Notes under the pieces: model-generated | The model's database searches: none | The model's input: the letters and a program-made list of their open reading frames with translations, nothing else | What the model was told of the DNA's origin: nothing | Made by a program: the position numbers and the translations under genes | Shown here: piece by piece, positions 41,138-44,961 of the stretch | Numbering within the stretch: position 1 is the stretch's first letter | Layout: each line of letters begins with the position of its first letter | Origin: Bradyrhizobium sp. | GTDB lineage: Bacteria > Pseudomonadota > Alphaproteobacteria > Rhizobiales > Xanthobacteraceae | NCBI RefSeq assembly: GCF_004799445.1 | Contig: NZ_SSNA01000073.1 | Coordinates: 1 to 44,961 of the forward strand | Length of the DNA: 44,961 nucleotides | Reading direction: 5' to 3'

Positions 41138-41311
41138 TTAGGCTAGCTGATTGATCCGCGTTCCCTGTCCGGGCGGCAGCGGGGCCACAACCTGCGGCTG
41201 GGTCGCGCCGGCGTCGTTGGCGTCGCCATCGTTCTGCGCGGTGGGCGGCTTGGGCGTGCTGGTGTCGGGAGGGGTCACCGGCGGTGATGCCGGAATGCTC
41301 GAAACGTTCAT
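41138..41311 (-). CDS. Small proline-rich protein
   Basis: A 57-residue protein (MNVSSIPASPPVTPPDTSTPKPPTAQ..., ending PLPPGQGTRINQLA), rich in Pro, Thr and Ala, with no signal. ATG 41309-41311 has AAGGA eleven bases upstream. The longer frame from 41434 adds 41 unlikely residues. Function unknown; its low complexity makes the call only moderately safe. Confidence 0.5.
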   Translation of the reverse strand: MNVSSIPASPPVTPPDTSTPKPPTAQNDGDANDAGATQPQVVAPLPPGQGTRINQLA

Positions 41312-41480
41312 GGACAGATTCCTTTTGCACTTGATCGCCCGATTGTGACGATTCGGGTGCGAAGGCTTCGTGAATCCAATCCCTAAATCAGGTCGTATCG
41401 CGGCCCCTCGCGTCACATGGTGAACGTCAGGCACCTTGTTTCCGATAAAATTGCAGCGATTGCGTCAGCCTTGGATTTAC

Positions 41481-41951
41481 CTACTCATCCTTGCGGCGCG
41501 AGATCGCGATCGAGATTTCCGTCTTGGTCCGCGAGCAATTCATGTCGAGACGGCGGTAACGCGATTTGACGTCGTCGCCGCGAAAGATGCCCAATTGCGA
41601 CAGGCAGCGCGCGACGCCCTTCTGCATCTCGTCCTTCGGCAGCGTGAAGACGAGGGCGGCGGCGCGGGCGACGAAATCGACGAATTCCGGCTTCGGCTTG
41701 CGGCCGTCGGCCTTGGCGTAGAGTTCGTTGCTGTAGTTGCGGCTGGCGCAGCCGAGCGAGAGTTCCTTGGCCAGCGGATGCGACAGGTAGATGACGTTGG
41801 CCGCCGTGATGCCGATCTTGATTCCGTCGATCTGGTTCTTGAGCTGGCCCGCGATATCGTCGCAGCGGTCGGCGCGCGCCGGTGAGGCGGCGAACGCGGC
41901 GAGCAGCGCCAGCGTGGCGAATATGGCGTGCCGGAATTGGTTTCTTGTCAT
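41481..41951 (-). CDS. Secreted four-cysteine protein of unknown function
   Basis: A 156-residue precursor with a signal peptide (FATLALLAAFAASPARA) and a mature part with four cysteines (DRCDDI, LGCASR, ARCLSQ, NCSRTK), probably two disulphides. Body motifs include QIDGIKIGITAANVIYLSHPLAKELSLGC and KPEFVDFVARAAALVFTLP. It is likely periplasmic. I do not recognise a named family. Confidence 0.72.
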   Translation of the reverse strand: MTRNQFRHAIFATLALLAAFAASPARADRCDDIAGQLKNQIDGIKIGITAANVIYLSHPLAKELSLGCASRNYSNELYAKADGRKPKPEFVDFVARAAALVFTLPKDEMQKGVARCLSQLGIFRGDDVKSRYRRLDMNCSRTKTEISIAISRRKDE

Positions 41952-42066
41952 GAATACCCCCGCGCCATTGAAGCTTGCGCGGAAGATTCATGCAAGCGCC
42001 CAGCCGCGACCGGGAGAGCGATCGCGGCGGCAGGCTGCAAATTCGAAGGATGGGCCGAAAACGGCG

Positions 42067-42389
42067 CTATTCGGACTTGCCCTTGTGCGCCAGCGAAACT
42101 CCGGCTTGCCGGCGGGCGCAATCATTGAAGAAGGTTTTGCCGTCGCAGCCGCAGACCACCAGTTTTCGTCCGGTGATCTGCGGGCAGAACCGCGGCTTGA
42201 CCGCGCAGATACCCGTCAGGTCGAACCGGCCGCAGGTTCCGGGTTTGAATGGCAGAACAGGCCGGCGTCGCATGGCTCCCCGATAAAGCCGCCGCAGGTT
42301 TTGCCGACCCCGACCGCGCCGGCGGCGGTGGGGATAGCGGTCAACAACGCCATTGCCGCTGCGAATGAAATCACCATACCGATTTTCAC
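42067..42389 (-). pseudogene. Kazal-type cysteine-rich secreted protein, frameshifted
   Basis: From GTG 42387-42389 (GGGAGG seven bases upstream) the frame encodes a signal peptide (MKIGMVISFAAAMALLTAIP) and TCGGFIGEPCDAGLFCH. It then leaves the expected sequence and stops after 57 residues. From about 42249 the next frame continues as FKPGTCGRFDLTGICAVKPRFCPQ.., then VVCGCDGKTFFNDCARRQAGVSLAHKG. Joined, the two give the known pattern CGG-x-x-G-x-x-C-x-x-G-x-F-C...PGTC...VCGCDGKT-x-x-N-x-C of Kazal-like secreted proteins. One missing base near 42247-42252 explains the break; a sequencing error or a real mutation is possible. Confidence 0.8.
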
Positions 42390-42579
42390 AGGCGCCTCCC
42401 TTGTTGCGTTTATTAGTTATAAAAACAACCAGAGATTATAATCCGGATTTTGGCCGAATAAAGAAGAATAAGCCGCTTCGGCAGAATACCGCGACACCGG
42501 CGATACCGAGAGGACCATTTTGGTCGCGGGCAGCCACGGCGTCCCGTTCGCGTCACCGCCTGAAGATGAGAGCTTTTCG

Positions 42580-42597
42580 ACCATATAAAAATATGGT
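42580..42597 (+). promoter_or_regulatory. Inverted repeat, possible operator of the brnT pair
   Basis: ACCATAT-AAAA-ATATGGT is a perfect 7-bp inverted repeat, 33 bases before brnT, overlapped by a TAATAT -10-like element (42597-42602). Toxin-antitoxin operons are usually self-repressed at such palindromes; this role is inferred. Confidence 0.55.
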
Positions 42598-42630
42598 AAT
42601 ATTTACATACAAAATGATGGTTCAGGCCCG

Positions 42631-42906
42631 ATGTCCGATTTTGAGCGGGATCCGGCAAAAGACAGGGTCAATCGGACAAAGCATGGCGTCGGATTCGAGC
42701 TTGCCCAGCTGGGGTTTCTGGACCCGCTGCGCGTCATCGCTGAAGACCTCGATCATGGCGGCGGTGAGCAGCGTTACTTCTGTTTCGGCGGGGTCGAAGG
42801 CGCCGTCATGACGGTGCGCTTCACATGGCGCAACCAGCGGATCAGGATTTTCGGGGCGGGATACTGGCGAAAAGGAAGAGCGGTCTATGAAAAAGCCAAC
42901 GGCTAA
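42631..42906 (+). CDS. brnT: BrnT-type toxin
   Basis: The 91-residue protein has the BrnT pattern: FERDPAKDRVNRTKHGVGFELAQLGFLDPLRVIAEDLDHGGGEQRYFCFGGVEG, then VRFTWRNQRIRIFGAGYWRKGRAVYE. BrnT is a RelE-fold ribonuclease that stops translation when free of its antitoxin. The last 20 bases overlap the antitoxin gene, the usual toxin-first arrangement. Expression is probably controlled at the upstream inverted repeat. Confidence 0.88.
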   Translation: MSDFERDPAKDRVNRTKHGVGFELAQLGFLDPLRVIAEDLDHGGGEQRYFCFGGVEGAVMTVRFTWRNQRIRIFGAGYWRKGRAVYEKANG

Positions 42907-43129
42907 GTACAGCAAGGGCAAGATCGGCCGCGTCAGGATCGTCGAGGACTTCCTGCCGTCGCCGGACAGGCTGGTGCTGCGCGAGGACAATGTGAAGGTG
43001 ACGCTGAGCCTGTCGCAGCGTTCGGTGGCGTTTTTCAAGCGCGCCGCGCGCCAACGCCGCGTGCCCTACCAGCGCATGATCCGCGCGCTGGTGGACGCCT
43101 ACGCGGAGAAGCAGGAAGGGAAGGGATAG
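42887..43129 (+). CDS. brnA: Antitoxin partner of BrnT, ribbon-helix-helix type
   Basis: An 80-residue basic protein with VKVTLSLSQRSVAFFKRAARQRRVPYQRMIRALVDAYA, a ribbon-helix-helix (CopG/BrnA-like) DNA-binding and dimerisation module, following an extended N-terminus that would cover the toxin. It overlaps brnT by 20 bases. The symbol rests on position and fold rather than close identity to BrnA. Confidence 0.75.
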   Translation: MKKPTAKYSKGKIGRVRIVEDFLPSPDRLVLREDNVKVTLSLSQRSVAFFKRAARQRRVPYQRMIRALVDAYAEKQEGKG

Positions 43130-43317
43130 ACGGCTTCTCGTGCTGCCACTGCCATACGGGCGAATTAGCGTCGTTGCCGATGGTATCCGAGAAAAAGTGA
43201 AGGACGTGTCGTGGATGCAGTATCCGGAACCTTCCTTTTGTCCGAAAAGTGCTTAGAACCGTTCAATCGCCGGACAGCCTCAGCAGGCCTTCCGGTCCCA
43301 AAAACCGCGAGTCACCC

Positions 43318-44961
43318 ATGAACGCCCCCACCGCATTCCCCGATCCAAAGCCCGTCCCGCCCTACAAGCACACGCCGCTGTTTCCGCTTGGGCCGGACAC
43401 CACGCCGTACAAGAAGATCGCGACCGAGGGCGTGCGGGTCGAGAAGGTGCTGGGCAAGGACATGCTGGTGGTGTCGCGCGAGGCGCTGCGGGCGTTGTCG
43501 GAGGCCGCGTTCGGCGACATCAATCACTATCTGCGCCCCGGTCATCTGAAACAGCTGCGCGCGATCCTTGATGACAAGGAGGCCAGCGACAACGACAAGT
43601 TCGTCGCCTTCGATTTTTTGAAGAACGCCAATATCGCCGCCGGCGGCGTGTTGCCGATGTGCCAGGACACCGGCACCGCGATCATCATGGGCAAGAAGGG
43701 TTTTCGCGTCATCACCGATGGCGACGATGAGGCAGCACTTTCGGAAGGTGCGCGCGATGCGTATTTGCGCCGCAACCTGCGTTATTCGCAGGTGGCGCCG
43801 CTGTCGATGTATGAGGAGAAGAATACCGCCAACAACATGCCGGCGCAGTGCGAGATATATGCCGAGGGTGATGACGCCTACAAGTTCATGTTCATGGCCA
43901 AGGGCGGCGGCTCCGCCAACAAGAGTTTTCTGTTTCAGGCGACGCCCTCGGTGCTGACCAAAGATAGGATGCTGGCGTTCCTGAAGGAGAAGGTGCTGAC
44001 CTTGGGCACCGCGGCGTGTCCGCCCTATCATCTGGCGATCGTGATCGGCGGCACCTCGGCCGAACTCTGCATGAAGACCGTGAAGCTGGCCTCGGCGCGC
44101 TATCTCGACGCGCTGCCGACCCATGGCTCGCCCGACGGCAACGCCTTCCGCGATCTCGAGATGGAGCAGGAAATCCTTGCCATGACGCAGTCGCTGGGCG
44201 TCGGCGCGCAGTTCGGCGGCAAATATTTCTGCCACGACGTCCGCGTCATCCGGCTGCCGCGCCACGGCGCCTCCTTGCCCATCGGCCTTGGCGTATCCTG
44301 CTCGGCCGATCGCCAGGTGCTCGGCAAAATTACAAAAGACGGCGTCTATCTCGAGGAGCTCGAGCATAATCCGGCGCAGTATCTGCCTGTTGTCGAACAG
44401 GCGCTCGGCGGCGAGGTCATCAAGATCGACCTCAACCAGCCGATGAGGGACATTCTAGCAACGCTTTCGAAGCATCCGATCAAGACCCGGCTGTCGCTGA
44501 CCGGCACCATGATCGTGGCGCGGGATTCGGCGCATGCCAAGTTGCGCGAGCGGCTGGAGAAGGGCGAGCCACTGCCGGATTACTTCAAGAATCATCCGGT
44601 CTATTACGCCGGTCCCGCCAAGACCCCGGAAGGCTACGCTTCCGGCGCGTTCGGCCCGACCACGGCGGGACGGATGGATTCCTTCGTCGATCAGTTCCAG
44701 GCGGCGGGCGGATCGATGGTGATGGTGGCCAAGGGCAACCGCGCGGTCGCGGTGCGCGAGGCCTGCAAGAAGCATGGCGGATTTTATCTGGGCTCGATCG
44801 GGGGAGCGGCGGCCAACCTCGCCGAGCACTGCATCAAGAAGGTCGAGGTGGTGGAATATCCCGAACTCGGCATGGAAGCGATCTGGCGCATCGAGGTCGA
44901 GGATTTCCCGGCCTTCATCATCATCGACGACAAGGGCAACGACTTCTTCAAGGAATTGAAT
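43318..44961 (+). CDS. fumA: Fumarate hydratase, class I (cut by window end)
   Basis: The frame is open from ATG 43318 to the window end (548 residues seen), close to full length; only a few C-terminal residues should be missing. It is the iron-sulphur fumarase that interconverts fumarate and malate in the citric acid cycle. Cluster ligands are present at C115 ([11 protein letters not shown]), C234 ([11 protein letters not shown]) and C328 (GVSCSADRQ), each ten residues after the E. coli FumA positions 105, 224 and 318. The C-terminal HTH-less beta domain ([25 protein letters not shown]) is intact. It is transcribed on its own, with 188 bases of upstream spacer. Confidence 0.96.
   Translation, partial: MNAPTAFPDPKPVPPYKHTPLFPLGPDTTPYKKIATEGVRVEKVLGKDMLVVSREALRALSEAAFGDINHYLRPGHLKQLRAILDDKEASDNDKFVAFDFLKNANIAAGGVLPMCQDTGTAIIMGKKGFRVITDGDDEAALSEGARDAYLRRNLRYSQVAPLSMYEEKNTANNMPAQCEIYAEGDDAYKFMFMAKGGGSANKSFLFQATPSVLTKDRMLAFLKEKVLTLGTAACPPYHLAIVIGGTSAELCMKTVKLASARYLDALPTHGSPDGNAFRDLEMEQEILAMTQSLGVGAQFGGKYFCHDVRVIRLPRHGASLPIGLGVSCSADRQVLGKITKDGVYLEELEHNPAQYLPVVEQALGGEVIKIDLNQPMRDILATLSKHPIKTRLSLTGTMIVARDSAHAKLRERLEKGEPLPDYFKNHPVYYAGPAKTPEGYASGAFGPTTAGRMDSFVDQFQAAGGSMVMVAKGNRAVAVREACKKHGGFYLGSIGGAAANLAEHCIKKVEVVEYPELGMEAIWRIEVEDFPAFIIIDDKGNDFFKELN

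Noticed and set aside
43312..44367. A 351-residue minus-strand open frame over the fumarase.
   Set aside because: The plus strand encodes complete FumA-type motifs and cluster cysteines; the antisense frame has shadow composition and no ribosome site.
1..44961. CRISPR arrays, tRNA/rRNA genes, insertion sequences, prophage.
   Set aside because: No spaced direct-repeat array, cloverleaf-like sequence, rRNA segment, transposase or phage structural gene was seen. The repeats found are short palindromic intergenic elements.

Overview
The window is GC-rich alphaproteobacterial chromosome, most like the Bradyrhizobium/Rhodopseudomonas group (family-level inference). The grounds are the Caulobacter-type flagellar regulators (FliX, FlaF, CckA), a DksA with a single cysteine in its zinc-finger region, a DUF6468-type protein after fliM, and several intergenic palindromic repeats of the kind common in that group. 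About two thirds of the window is the structural gene set of one flagellum.

Layout. 1-2551: the 3' end of one flagellin, a complete flagellin, flaF, and a convergent FlaG-like gene. 2837-4798: a TPR/glycosyltransferase resembling flagellin-modifying enzymes. 4869-6867 (minus): flgI, a rod-binding flgJ-like gene and a small FlgN-like protein in one overlapping operon, divergent from fliX (7128-7538). 7841-14887: an interruption with dksA, a PH-like membrane protein, a secreted haem-binding carboxypeptidase-regulatory/propeller protein, a small secreted protein, two membrane proteins, a secreted amidohydrolase and a small membrane protein. 15161-18579 (minus): flgF-flgG-flgA-flgH. 18942-25662 (plus): fliL-fliM-DUF6468-motE-like, then a 1232-residue periplasmic TPR protein. 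25749-28496: a small protein and a membrane-embedded spermidine-synthase-like protein. 28585-30299 (minus): fliO-fliP. 30668-34130 (plus): flgB-flgC-fliE-fliQ-fliR-flhB. 34332-36893: cckA. From 37140 on come general genes: a Tim44-like protein, a lectin-like secreted protein, GST, GFA-type enzyme, an isoprenylcysteine-methyltransferase-like protein, small secreted proteins, a frameshifted Kazal-type gene, a BrnT/antitoxin pair and the class I fumarase, cut by the window end.

How it works together. The genes build the export gate (FliO, P, Q, R, FlhB), rod (FlgB, C, F, G, FliE), L and P rings (FlgH, FlgI, with FlgA), C ring (FliM), stator-associated parts (FliL, MotE-like) and filament. Three perfect TTAA-N7-TTAA sites, the CtrA consensus, lie before the complete flagellin, the large TPR gene and flgB. 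Weaker versions lie before flaF and fliL. Two near-consensus sigma-54 (-24/-12) elements lie before flgI and flgF. With fliX and cckA present, this fits a Caulobacter-like hierarchy in which CckA-CtrA switches on early operons and a sigma-54 activator (FlbD, outside the window) drives later ones.

Less ordinary points are the CtrA-linked TPR protein beside a MotE-like gene, the flagellin-adjacent TPR glycosyltransferase, a Kazal-type gene broken by one missing base, and repeat families whose copies keep their hairpins through paired base changes. No tRNA, rRNA, CRISPR array, transposase or prophage gene was seen.
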